Of a DNA stretch of 64,000 nucleotides, positions 49,366 through 60,437 are shown piece by piece (position 1 is the stretch's first letter; each line of letters starts with the position of its first letter). The stretch comes from Pseudisothecium myosuroides. Taxonomy: Eukaryota > Streptophyta > Bryopsida > Hypnales > Lembophyllaceae. The notes under the pieces are model-generated. The model was given only the letters and a program-made list of their open reading frames with translations, ran no database searches and was not told the DNA's origin. Position numbers and translations under genes: made by a program. The stretch is from positions 22,881,296-22,945,295 of the forward strand of contig OX637292.1 of assembly GCA_951799445.1 (NCBI GenBank), read 5' to 3'.

Positions 49366-50598
49366 TACTCCCTCTGTTTAAAAAAACAACAGTGATTCAT
49401 GTATATTTTTGTGTTTCGAAATAAAAGCCAGACTTTGGTTCTTCGTGCTCTCCAAGTGTTGAATGAAGGATCGTTTAGTATGAAATCAGATTGAGTAGTT
49501 GCTGTCACTAATGAAGAATTGTGATAAACATTTCTTGCGTTTCTGCCAAACATGATTTAGAGAATTTAGTAAGGCATGCGGGTCATGCAAGGGCAGTGTT
49601 TTACACTGAAGTATGCAACCAAAACAAGGAAACAACATTTAACAATGACCAAATCTGAAACAAATTCCATGTCCTGAAATGTAAAGTGCAGGAGATTTCA
49701 GAGAGGTCATTGACTAAGAAAGAAAGCTCAGAAAAGAGGGCTGTCTGTGAGCACGAGTGCTTGCGAAATTGTGCTCTCAAAACATGAAGCATCTGAGTCT
49801 ATCAATGTAGCAACATTCATAGACCAAGAACCGAGTGAATGATGAGCTATTTTATTGAAGATCAACCGCCTTTTGGGCGCTTTCAAAAACACCTTGAGGA
49901 CAATGAAGCACCACTGGGAGCTGCCCTTTCCGTTGAAGTGGTGCTTTGCCCATGTGCGGCAACTTGTAGCGGTTGCAACGGCACCAATGCGCATCGTTTC
50001 AACCATGCACTATTGCCACGACAAGAATACAGCCTTTAGCTTCTGACTTTCCATTGACCAAAAGGCTTGCTCCATTGTGGAAATGAAGTCAACAATTGTG
50101 TTTTGTTCAAGTTGATGTTAGAGGGCTTGAATCGCCCTGTAAATTTCCAAATCAAGAATTTTCATATAGGGGCTATTTGGCAATTGACATACCAATTGCA
50201 TATTGAACCCGTCCTTCACCAAGTGCTCCATCAGATCGGTGGCGGCGGCGGTGGCGTGTGGCGTGGCATTGTCTTGTTAAATGAAGATCGTGTTGATCCA
50301 GTTATGTGGCTACTTTGCCTTGATTGCAGGAATGATGTTCTCAATGAACATTTTACGCATCTCATCCTTAGAGACCGAGTGGATGGACTTCATTTCCAAT
50401 GTCCCTACTAGATGATTCTTGCTGCCAAGCTTTGCAGGCTCCTTGCAGACAAAAGGAAAGATGCCAATCTTGCCATGGAATTGGCAAGAACGGTATGAGC
50501 CAAATCATAGCCTCCCAACCACAACCATGAACATCACTTTCCTAATGGATGACTTGCTTTTACGTACAGGTGTAGTGTGGTAGCTCCTCACCACCTGT
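49366..50598 (-). mobile_element. Truncated mariner-like element
   Basis: At 49366 the sequence TA CTCCCTCTGTTT matches the terminal repeat of plant mariner and Stowaway elements (CTCCCTCCGTTC next to a TA target). The minus strand from 50598 to about 49905 carries the transposase remnant. The other end is missing: the element stops at about 50598, where the sigma intron fragment of copy B begins. Confidence 0.75.
49905..50598 (-). pseudogene. Mariner (plant MLE) transposase fragment
   Basis: Minus-strand reading gives VMFMVVV, HGKIGIFPFVCKEPAK, GTLEMKSIHSV, IIPAIKAK, FI*QDNATPH, LVCQLPNSPYMKILDLEIYR and a tail CMVETMR...TWAKHHFNGKG, in the order of plant mariner transposases. The N-terminal DNA-binding domain and first catalytic Asp are lost. 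The second Asp (in QDNA) remains; the third, normally in NSPD, is Tyr. Several stops interrupt it. Confidence 0.85.
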
Positions 50599-51778
50599 GA
50601 AGACAAGGACTTCACATCAGAAAATGTAATTAGACCAACAACTTAGTTGAATTAGGACAAGGCAAAAGAATTCCAACATTTTGAACCCCATCAAAGTATA
50701 ATCTTTGACAATGATCATAAACCCTAAACTCATGATTTTGAATGACCAATTTGATTAATCATAATATGAAAAATGTAATTTGGATGAAGTCAAATTTTGC
50801 ATCACCAAAATCAGGAGAAGAACATTGCAAGTGTTGGTCGGAAAATAAATAAAATTGGACAAAAGAAAGCCTCCATATAAATGCTAATAGAACACAAGGC
50901 CCAATTTGGTCCTTAACCCCTCAAGGACTAATTGAGGACACAATGTGTCCTTTTCAAATTTTCAATGGCAAATTCTTGGTAGGGTGAAACAAATCTCAAC
51001 ATTTTGTAAACTAGGAACTTGTAGAGTAATAAGTTGGCATACTTGTTGCATTTTGCATTTTCAAATTTTCAAAATTTTAATGTGAGAAGTATTTAAGAAT
51101 TTATTTAGAAAATGTAGTCTAATAGAAAAAGGGAGCATAAATATTTTTTTTACAATGAAAGGAATAGTAGATAGGGAAAAAAACATTTTCTTGGACATTT
51201 CTAGTCTTTACTTTGCACAAACAAAGTGGGTTTGCAAAAATAAAATTCAAATTTGTACATTTAGCAATTTTAAAAATACCAAGTTCAATTTGGTGTGATT
51301 AAGAATACAAAAATAATTAGAATGACTCCAAATTTTTTGAAGATGTTCCAAAAAATATGCTAATAATGTCACTTATTAAATTTCAAAAATTGATGGATAT
51401 ATAAATTTTTAAAATTTTGTAGGATCCAATTTGGTTTGTTTTGGTTTTCTAGTCCTTCTATTTGAAAATGTGTACAAATTTGAGAGAGTTTTTTTATTTT
51501 TCATGTTTTAAAATTTAAAAACACTACATTTGCCTTAAATTCTAATACAATTTTTTTGGAAGGAATAAAAAAGCATTATTCATCTTCTTATAATTTTTCT
51601 TCCCCCAAAGTTGCATTTTTTGGCTATAAAGTTGATCATCCAAAATCGTTATAATTTAAAATTTTAATAGTCAATATTTTCCAAAATTAATTGCATGCAT
51701 AATAAACAAAATAGTCTTTACTTTTGTATGGTTAAAATTGAAAATTTCAAGCACATCCATGTGCAAAAAAATATCAAA

Positions 51779-51974
51779 CATTAGAAAAAAAAACCAGCCC
51801 TCCGAAGGGCTGCTCTGGAGTGACATGCCAAGCTATTAAAATGCTTGGCCTATCACTCCAGAACTGTCCCTTGATGAGCAGTCAACCTTGGCTGACTGCT
51901 TGCCGAAACGGTCAGAAATCGGGATTTTCTTAAAATCTTTTTTTGAATTTTTTTTGAATCTTTTTTTTAAGATT

Positions 51975-52061
<87 letters not shown>

Positions 52062-52218
52062 TTACTCGTAAATTTTGGTTCCTGCACCACTGTCGCTGCA
52101 GTTTCTGTTGCGCGGAAATAGGGGAAAAACTAATTTTTTTGCAAAAAAAAAGTTAATTTCAGGGTCCCTCGGAGGGCTGTGGAGTAGCCCTCCAGAGGCC
52201 CCAGATTTTCTCTAATGA
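51779..52218. mobile_element. CATTAG...CTAATG hairpin-rich element, copy 1 (440 bp)
   Basis: It is absent from copy A between 23085 and 23086. The ends are CATTAGAAAAA and TTTTCTCTAATG. Several strong hairpins follow: CAGCCCTCCGAAGGGCTG, CTGGAGTGACATGCCAAGC paired with GCTTGGCCTATCACTCCAG, and GGAGGGCTGTGGAGTAGCCCTCC near the right end. No target duplication is needed to explain the empty site. It contains a long A run and (TA)n tract. Read on the minus strand it starts TC and has a hairpin about 10 bases before its end, as in non-autonomous Helitron/Helentron elements; this assignment is inference. Confidence 0.75.
51977..52063. repeat. A-run, (TA)n and T-run microsatellite
   Basis: About 29 A, then about 23 TA units, then a T run, inside the CATTAG element. 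The other copy (59570-59928) has only a short A run here. Confidence 0.9.
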
Positions 52219-52502
52219 GTGGGACAATTTATTGAAAACCTCCATTGCCAAAAAATTGTTAGGCCTTGAAGGATTAAGAGGATTTAAGAAGTTTGAAACC
52301 ATACCCCAACCATGACGGAGGTGGTCTTTTGAGTTGAAACTTCCATGAGTAAAAACAATAATACTTCCACACTGAGATATCGTGACTTTAACATTGTTCT
52401 ACTAAATGAGTTCGATACCACAAGCATATAACAAGTCAAAGAAAAACTCATTGGTAAGTGAATAGTCCTGGATTGATTGCGCAATGGATTAACCCCTAAA
52501 AT

Positions 52503-53414
52503 CCCAAGGCCTTTTTTCTGCCAAAATACACTCAAAACTGCCATTTCTATAGCAAGGAGTAAAAAAAATTGAAAAATGTTTTTTTTGCACATCTAACCAT
52601 AGGATCTTACGCCTAACTAGTATGAGAATGTGTAGAAAAAATTTCAAAACTTTTGACCGCTCAGATTGCAAGATATCTGCGTTTAAAGTGGAAAAAACAA
52701 GAATTTCAGCACATTGCGGGACTAGATTTTTTGACTTTAAACATTTCTAACTTAAAATTTTTGCACTACAGAGTTTGGAACTTTAAATCTTTCTAGTGGA
52801 GAATAGAGTTGAGAGTCTAGGGGAAAAAAAAATATTCAAAAAAACTTAATTATCATTTCTAAAAAATTTATTAAGTAGAAGTAGGTACGAGATAGAAGGA
52901 AAGTCTAAAAATATTAATATATTTTAGATGGAATTAAAATACACTAATCCCAATGGTGAGATTGTTCTAGCAAGTAAACTAAACCATGAGAATTTTTTTT
53001 TTTTGAAAAATTGCAAAAACAGCATTTAGAAATGAATCCTACAAGTTATTTTTTTCAAAAAGATGCTCTAATTGCCCGAAAAACAAGAATGTCCATAACT
53101 TTCTCATAACAAATCCAAATGAAATGAATCAAAGCTTTCTAGATAGACAAAAATATAATCTACAAGAAAAGAAATATTAAAAAAAAATCAAATTTTTGCC
53201 AAATTTTTTTTGCTGACCAGACTGCCCGGTTACGAAAAAAAGTAACATATTTGGCCATAACTTTTGACTCCTATTTCCAAATGTCCTGAAATTTAGTGCA
53301 AATGAAAGATATTCCTCGCGCCCACCTTCTATTAAAATTTCAGCTTAAAATATAGAAATCTCTAGTCACACGTACCTGCCCAAAATTTCTATACATCCAA
53401 AAAACGCATGCTGG
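52503..53414. mobile_element. TTAA-flanked element, copy 5 (912 bp), reversed
   Basis: It begins CCCCTAAAATCCCAAGGCC and ends AAAACGCATGCTGG, with TTAA on both sides (52499-52502 and 53415-53418). Copy A has the exact empty site GCAATGGATTAAAAACTACAC (TTAA 23356-23359). The right end has lost about ten bases relative to copy 4, so one terminal repeat is damaged. Confidence 0.92.
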
Positions 53415-54649
53415 TTAAAAATTACACATTCCTCAATGCAAACTAATTACGTTTATTGTCTCAAAAAGTGGTGCGACATGCCTAAAATCTAAATGTAATA
53501 AGATGGTGGAGAGTAAAATCTGAACAGAAACCACAATCTTTTTCTTGAAAATAAATATATATGGCCATGATAAATTTACCATAAAATATAGTGATTTGAA
53601 TTGAGGCTAAAGTCTTAAAATCATAGAAGTTGAAAATTAACAAAATTGCAATTATGTGACTACAAAATTATTGCACCGTCGCTTGAAAACACCCTCATTG
53701 ACCTTTTTTGAAAAATATTGGAGATACTAAACTACAACTAGGCTCTAGCATTATAATTCCAAATCCTATGAATACTCTTTTTAGATTAGATCTCTTGAAA
53801 TTCCAAAAAAAAATAGTTTGAACCTTCCATTCCATTTTTTAGAGTTTTGGCAATATGATCTTTTTTTGAAATTCATAATTGAAATCATTTTAGGCACACA
53901 ATGTTTCTTGAATTTAGCTTTCATACTTGCTAACAACAATGGATTCAAAAAATTTAATGAGTACAAATAGAACTTGATTATTTTCCAAGTTTCATGGCAT
54001 TTCTTGAGCTTGTTTACTTTTGTAAAGACTCTTGTTTTCCAATATAATATTAAGCATGAAAACCTTAAGTTTAATGATCAATAATAAACATGAATGGCCC
54101 ATGGAATCAAAGTTGAGCCTTGCATGTTGATTGGAAACATGAATGGCCTTGGTTTTGGATACAATCGGGTTTTGTGTACACGCTAGTATTAGAAGGAGAC
54201 TTTGGAGACTTTTCTATTGATAGGAAGCGGGTCATCAACTTTATCATAGAAGAACTATTCTACGTAGATAGAGTTTGTGTGCTTTACTAATCAATAACTT
54301 CAGAGAGTATTTGGATTTATGTTATTGGAATTTATCATCCTACAATCGATCTACAAATCAACCATACAATTGACCTCTTCAATTCCTTTGGTAACTTAAT
54401 GAAAACCAAATTCCTAGACAAATTCCATTCTTCAATCCCTTCTTATCTACAAGTTCCTTTGTATACATTTAGCATTATTCCATTGTCAACCTTTAGGTCT
54501 AACAATCTAATTTTTTTTAATCTATTAATTTATAAAGTATAATTTTACAAATTTATTATTTTAAATTAAAAATTCTCAAATATAAGGTTTTAGGGCCCTA
54601 CTTGGGGGTCAAGAGACTTTGGCGATGGGAATTTTTGCACAGATATTAA

Positions 54650-54868
54650 CCCATAAACGCCACAGAGGACATTTTCCAACTGATGAATGACAAAGAATCT
54701 CTCCATGCAGGACAGAAGTGCAACTATTCATCCTCAAATTTTGTGAAAAAAGGGAATCTCATCTATAGTAGTTTGACTTCCAATGAGTACTTTGCATTAT
54801 TTTAATCCAACAATTCACACGGTGACAAAACAAATGATTTCCACGATTATGAGCCTGTCATTTAAGGG
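54650..54868. mobile_element. TTAA-flanked 219-bp miniature element (CCCATAAACGCC...GGG)
   Basis: TTAA lies at 54646-54649 and 54869-54872. Copy A has the empty site AGATATTAAAGCCTAGAAAGC (TTAA 24687-24690). The interior (GATGAATGACAA, GACTTCCAATGAGTACTTT) is shared with the 222-bp element at 60690. Confidence 0.92.
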
Positions 54869-56459
54869 TTAAAGCCCAGAAAGCATTAGATTTTTATTGG
54901 AAATCAATTTTGTATTAATACTCTTTGGCTATTCATTTGGAATTTTACTTAAAATATAGAAAAGTTTTTGAAATATTCACTAGCAATTTGGAAAAATGAA
55001 TTTGCAATTATAGAAAGCTAAATTTTTAATTTTAGAATGACACAATAAAAATATGCACCATGATGTTTGATACTATAATATAAACCTAGAGAGATTTTCA
55101 AAAAATTTAGCATCAATTGCATTTAATATGAATTGTTTTATTTTTTATTTTAAAATTTATGGTAGTTTTATTCAAAAAAATTCCAAAATAATGCGGAATT
55201 TTTACAACTAGTGGAAGATATATAATCACATCTTTAAAAAACAAATATAAAAAATCACATTTATAGGTACTTGCAAAACGAAGTTTGAAAAAATAATTAT
55301 AGGTTCAGCCTTTAAGGGTTGAAAGTCTCTAAATTCAATTGATAGAGAAGTCTTGGCAATTGTGAATTCATTATGTTGTTATCTATATTTGTCAATATAG
55401 AAACTCCAAAGATCCAAACCTGTGGATGCAAAGTAGATCCTTTCAACTTTCATATTTTTTTGAATCCAAATTCCAATCCAAATTTTTATGGCCTTTGTTT
55501 AGGAACCCCTAAAGTATCCATTGGTTCTCTCAAAAAACTTTTCAATTCCCTCAATTGAAAAGACTATGAATTTTTTATAAATCTAGGATCCATGGTTGCA
55601 AAATAGACCCTTCCACCCCCCCTTTTTTTTTTTTTCTTTTTCATTTTAATTCCAAATTTGTCTTGGCTTCATTTCACCATTTTTATACTAACTTCATTCC
55701 ACCATTTTTGTCCTAGATTCATTTCATTTTAGTCATGGTACCTCAAAAAGGCCCCCCGTAGTTGCAAAGCGAACCCTACATACGTCAATAGAAAAATTCT
55801 AAAGGTTATCACTAGAATTATTCAATATTTCAAACTAGGACTCTGCTATTCTTTGCACCACTATTGACACTTGAGTGAAGATTTTTGGGCCCCATACATG
55901 GTTGGGAGACCTTGGTGATGGAAATTTTCACATGGACACATAAGCATTGAAAGTATGGATGGTGGTATAGGCTTTGAAGAACTTCATGAACCTCCCTTCA
56001 TCAATGAAGTATCAATGCACCTCATAGCCCTACCTAATTATACAATCAGAGCTGTCCTCAAAGATACCATGTTGGAGTCTACCTAGCGCCTATCAGGTGC
56101 ATTTGAAGCCACGGCTAATTTAATGGAATGAAGCTTGGACAAAAATAACAGAATTTTGAAGTCAACACAAAAATAATGGAATTTTGAAACCATGGCTAAA
56201 ATCAAAAAGTGAAGCCAAGACAAAAATTAAAAACAATTGATGAAAAATGATTTATAAGGATTCTTATTCAAGATTTTTTATTTTTCAAAACCATAAGGAT
56301 ATTTATACAAGATTTTGTTTTTCCTAAACTATGTACCTTAACTATACACTATACATCTAAACCACTATTGTTGCCACTATAGTTAACTTAGGCTTAGTCC
56401 TCTCCTAGTTACAATGGATGCAACAATGCTTAGTGTTGGCACCACCTTTTAAGCCATAA

Positions 56460-56910
56460 GAGCAGCTCCAATGTTGTACTGGAAGAAGCATGGGAATTGC
56501 ACAATGACAGGGCAACAAAATAAACACGCCCTGATGCACATGGCATGGGTCTCTCTTTATCACCAAACCTGCCAAATTCCATCCACTACATGGCAATTTT
56601 AGAGAATTTGAAGAGCCCGCGAGGTGGCACACAATAGCAAAAGTCATCATTGTCATATCTTTTCAACCTCGTTATGTGTGCTAATAAATTGGAGTTCCAC
56701 TCTTTTTGCATGGAAGGTCATTATTTAATGAGAATCTTTCCTCTCCTTCTTTTTATAATGCGGAAAAATCCATTTGAGGTTTGGATTGCTGGCTTTGCAT
56801 TGGGGCAATTTTTTTTCAAAAGTAGCCGGAACGGAATGAGGCCGGTCCTCCTACCTTCACTTCAAAAGGTCTGATGCTATGTATGTTCCAGTCTCCTCAT
56901 TGGAAATGCT
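56460..56910. mobile_element. Tourist-like (PIF/Harbinger) miniature element, 451 bp
   Basis: The ends are GAGCAGCTCCAATG and the complement of CTCATTGGAAATGCTC, with TAA on both sides (56457-56459 and 56911-56913). Copy A has the empty site CCATAACTTAC (TAA 26174-26176). TAA duplications suit PIF/Harbinger. The open frame inside (56650-56874) matches nothing. Confidence 0.8.
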
Positions 56911-56912
56911 CT

Positions 56913-57030
56913 AAGGTAGTTTGCTCTTAAAGCGACCATTTAAGCCTACCTAACTCATCATTGGCAATAATAGATATTTCAAGCAACATGTCACTCATTC
57001 CTAAATAGGGGTCGCATTTAGAACACAATC
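56913..57030. mobile_element. Truncated AGGTA-type element
   Basis: It starts AGGTAGTTTGCTCTTAAAGC, like the element at 57933, and ends GAACACAATC without the final TACCT. It is absent from copy A. The Tourist-like element ends exactly at its left edge. Confidence 0.65.
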
Positions 57031-57333
57031 GCTTTTGATTGTCATTATATCTATAGGCATATGCAATTCTAATTTAAAATTACCAGCATCTGGTACATTC
57101 AGAAATTGAGCAACTTCGTGTGACGCTATCAGCTCTGGAACGTCAATTTGGTTTCCACTTCAAGACAACATGAGTTTCTTTGGAACTTGGAAACTGCAAA
57201 TCAATTAAATCTCGCGCTCTGTGATTGTATATAAACGCACTCTAGAGTGTTAGGTATTATTTTTGGATCTAGAGCTCAATAGATCACGGCATACTTTGAA
57301 TCTCGATTATATGGACAAAGCTTTGGTGTTGTA

Positions 57334-57605
57334 AGGTGGGTACACCCCAAACCGCCACTTTTTGCTACTGAGCCTAGTTACTATTATTAGACTAGTCAAT
57401 TTTTCATATGTTCTTATTGCCAAGTGAAAGGAGGTTCCAACGCACAAGAGAACTCAGCATTTGGATACTGTATGCAAAAGTTATTAAGGAACAAAGTTTG
57501 GTTCTAAAATGGTTTCTTCCACGTAGGTACAAAATTGATTTTGTAGATGTATAGAGAGTATAGATGGTGGTTTAAGGTCAATGGCATATTTGAATGTACC
57601 TACCT
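57334..57605. mobile_element. AGGTA-type element with TA duplication (272 bp)
   Basis: The ends are AGGTGGGTACA and TGTACCTACCT, with TA at 57332-57333 and 57606-57607. Copy A has the empty site GTGTCGTAGTTTAG (TA 26597-26598). No coding region. Confidence 0.82.
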
Positions 57606-57932
57606 TAGTTCAGTTGTTATAGCTAGCAGCTTCAGTTATCGCAATGTAATTTAGCTACAGTCCTAAAGTTGCTTTGGAATTTTGCAATGTAATGTTGATT
57701 GAATTCCAATTGACCTAATTTAATGTTGCATCTGAAGTATTTCATGGTTTGGGGAGCATATCTTCAGGTGTAAAACCATGAAGTCGCACCATTGTTTGCA
57801 TCACTACTTGAACTTTGATGAAAAACGAATTCTTCTACTATAGTTGAGCTCCAATTCCATTGGCCCCTTTACTTTAGAACTTCTTGTAGAGGAGTATGAC
57901 GATGTTCTCAATAAGCCGATGCTTTTCGATTA

Positions 57933-58342
57933 AGGTAGTATGGCCTAAAAGCGACCATTTAAGGACTAATCTGCCTTTTTCACAGGTTTCCTTGAACAGA
58001 AATATTTTTGGATCATTTTTCAGAGAAAGAAAAATGGATGCGGAACGTTACACAAGTGGTTTCATATTTTTTTGAATCGTTTTTGAATTACTTATGAATT
58101 TTCAAAAAAAATTGTTGTAGGCACCTATTTGTGACCCTAGGTCTTCAAAAATCTGACCACTTGCAACTTCTAAAGTGATTTGAGTAAATGAAGGTCAATG
58201 ATTGGCTCTTGCAATAAATAAAGCTTTTCTCTCGATTCTCTCAATGGCTTGAGAGGTCCATTTAAGGACCACCTAATGTCCATTTCTGACCTAAATATAG
58301 GGTCGATTTGAAGAGGCCGCTCGCTTTTAGAGCACAATACCT
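57933..58342. mobile_element. AGGTA-type element with TA duplication (410 bp)
   Basis: The ends are AGGTAGTATGGCCTAAAAGC and the complement of GCTTTTAGAGCACAATACCT, with TA at 57931-57932 and 58343-58344. Copy A has the empty site TTTTCGATTAGCTCTTC. No coding region. Confidence 0.85.
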
Positions 58343-58344
58343 TA

Positions 58345-59460
58345 GCTCTTCTAGCTTCTCATTCCTCTCCAAGCATAGTTGCTTGACTTGGTTTGCATTT
58401 GGCAAATAGTGCATCCTAATTCTAGACCCCACTAGTTTGGCCGCAAGGTAGTTGTATGGATGAGTATTTTAATAAACTAGTCACAAAGATGTTTTTAGAA
58501 AATATTAGCATTATAAAGGTTCTAGGTCACAAATGGTGATGTCTTTTCACAATTTTTTTTGGCCCAAAATACTTAACAATTTGATTATAAAGGCATTTAT
58601 GTAGTTGGTTTAAAAACTTTCAACTTTTAATATGAATATGAGACTTTTGAAGTATAGTATATGGATTGTTCCAATTGAAAAAAACATTATATATAGACTT
58701 TTTTGAGAATATAGATATATTTAAAAAAAAATTTAATGACTTTGTTATGACTTTGCTTGAGTGAAATGCTTTCTATATTATAAGAATTTTTTAATATAGA
58801 GTTAGAAACTTTTTAGTAGGAAACATGAAGGTCAAATTTTGGGGATGTTTTTTTAGTAATTAATTATAATTATTAATTTTTTTTTTTATATTTTATTTCA
58901 GAAGATTAAGGTGGGCTGCCCTTCACTTTGAAACTTTTCTATTTATTTTCAATGTAGTAATCATTAAAAGGCCTAGCCTTCTTGGCTTTCACAACAATCA
59001 TTAAATGGACCAATCAAAAGTGACATCACTAAGCATATGGTGACATGTTCTTCTAATTCAAAGTTAGGCCCCAATAAGTGAGGATGGAGATCATGTATTT
59101 TTCAATGAGAGAGCCCATAAGGAAACGGGTATTTGACCATGTGGTCTATGATGAAAGGACACCTTCGATTTTTGTGATTCATAGTAAGGCATTGGGTGGT
59201 GCTTTTGAGACATTCATCCATACAACTACCCACATCCTTAAACTTCTTCCAAAAAATAGTGTAAACATCTCTAGTGATGCCAATAATGTCAGCTACCTCG
59301 AACACTACTTTTGGGCCCACATTTTTTAAATTTCTTCAAGATAGTAATTGACATATTGCTTGCCTATGAAACCCATTGAGAGTGCATCAAGCATAGATTT
59401 GACCTCCAACACTACACAGCCGTGTTGCTTAAACCACAATGCATGGTATTAGGATGTTTA
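58345..59460 (-). pseudogene. Decayed unrecognised gene, copy B
   Basis: Minus-strand blocks: LDALSMGFIGKQYVNYYLEE near 59330-59410, then FEVADIIGITRDVYTIFWKK and CLTMNHKNRRCPFIIDHMVK at 59102-59300. Further on, near 58330-58470, is the counterpart of the charged coil block of copy A. Stops and a frameshift separate the blocks. The family is not recognised. A third partial copy of the first block lies at 29100-29180. Confidence 0.4.
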
Positions 59461-59569
59461 TATTGCAAATTGTCTGTTCTATAGTAAGTGCAATTGGTGC
59501 TGCTCTTATCGATGTTTATTATGCAGAATAGAAAGTCAACAAGCGGGCTAAGTTTTTGGCCAAGGAGGA

Positions 59570-59928
59570 CATTAGAAAAAAAATCAGCCCACCGGAGGGC
59601 TGCTCCGGAGTGACAAGCCAAGCTATTAAAATGCTTGGCCTGTCACTCCAGAATTGTCCCCCAATGAGCAGTCAGCTTGGCTGATTACTCGCCGAAACGG
59701 TCAGAAATCGCAATTTATTTTATTTTTTTAAAATTTTCTAAATAATTTTCTTAAGATTAAAAAAAAAAAAAATTACTCGTAAAATTCGGTTCCTGCGCCA
59801 CTGTTGCTGCAGTTTCTGCTGCGCAAAAATAGGGGAAAAATGAATTTTTTTGCCAAAAAAAGGAAATTTTAGGATACCTCGGAGGGTTGTGGAGCAACCC
59901 TCCGGAGGCCCTAGATTTTCTCTAATGA
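59570..59928. mobile_element. CATTAG...CTAATG hairpin-rich element, copy 2 (359 bp)
   Basis: It is absent from copy A between 28374 and 28375, again with no target duplication. Ends and hairpins match copy 1: GCCCACCGGAGGGC, the AAGCTATTAAAATGCTTGG loop, and GGAGGGTTGTGGAGCAACCCTCC near the right end. Confidence 0.78.
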
Positions 59929-60437
59929 AATACAGTCAGTTAAATGCAACATAGCAACAGCCAAGGCGCATGTTGCTGCATTCAATGCAAGATTGGACGC
60001 TATTGGTGCGCATTTCAATACGAAGGAAGTCTATATGTCCAAGAAGCGACGTTGTAGCTTCAACGTACTTTTAGGAGCTTGTCTTAGTGCGGACAAGGGC
60101 GAACATTGTAGCCTCAACATACTTTTAGGAGCTTGCATAAGTGAGGACAAAGGCTCCTCAATGTACTTTTAGGAGCTTTTCTTAGTGCGGATAAAGGGGG
60201 ACGTTGTATGAATTCGAAGGCTAGAGGTGCCTTGCTGATTGGAGTTTGATTCTTACTTCATTACTAAAATTTTGTATGAAAAAGGGAGCTTTTGTACAAT
60301 AGTTTGACCTTCTATGAGTGCTCTTGGTTTTTTTAAGCAAATAATTTACTATTATTATTTATTAGCTACCTCTAACACTATTTTGGGCCCACATTTTTTT
60401 AATTTCCTCAAGGTAGTAATTGACATATTGCTTGTGT

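Larger units (their letters stand above)
50917..52273. mobile_element. TTAA-flanked element, CCCCTCAAGG ends (1.36 kb with nested insert)
   Basis: The ends are CCCCTCAAGGACTAA and the complement of TTAGGCCTTGAAGGA, with TTAA at 50913-50916 and 52274-52277. The longer sigma pseudogene lacks the insertion at the equivalent site near 32880. About 0.92 kb remains once the nested CATTAG element is subtracted. No transposase recognised. Confidence 0.8.
50595..52498 (-). pseudogene. Sigma-factor gene fragment, copy B, with insertions
   Basis: The minus strand has NQSRTIHLP near 52490 (region 2.4), then intron sequence matching 33380-33244, then intron matching 32925-32568. The 318 bases carrying the region 3 exon in the longer pseudogene (32926-33243) are absent. 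A TTAA element (50917-52273) sits within it. The left edge lies at the splice acceptor of the region 4 exon. Confidence 0.7.
50595..60436. repeat. Segmental duplication, copy B
   Basis: This is the longer partner of copy A (22889-29140), in the same orientation. Its left end (50595-50912) also matches the sigma-gene intron at 32568-32890. Insertions absent from A: 50917-52273 (only its right end is present in A), 51779-52218, 52503-53414, 54650-54868, 56460-56910, 56913-57030, 57334-57605, 57933-58342 and 59570-59928. Confidence 0.9.

Noticed and set aside
51836..52121. Open frames through the (TA)n tract encoding repeated Ile-Tyr
   Set aside because: Artefact of the microsatellite; the related element at 59570 lacks it.
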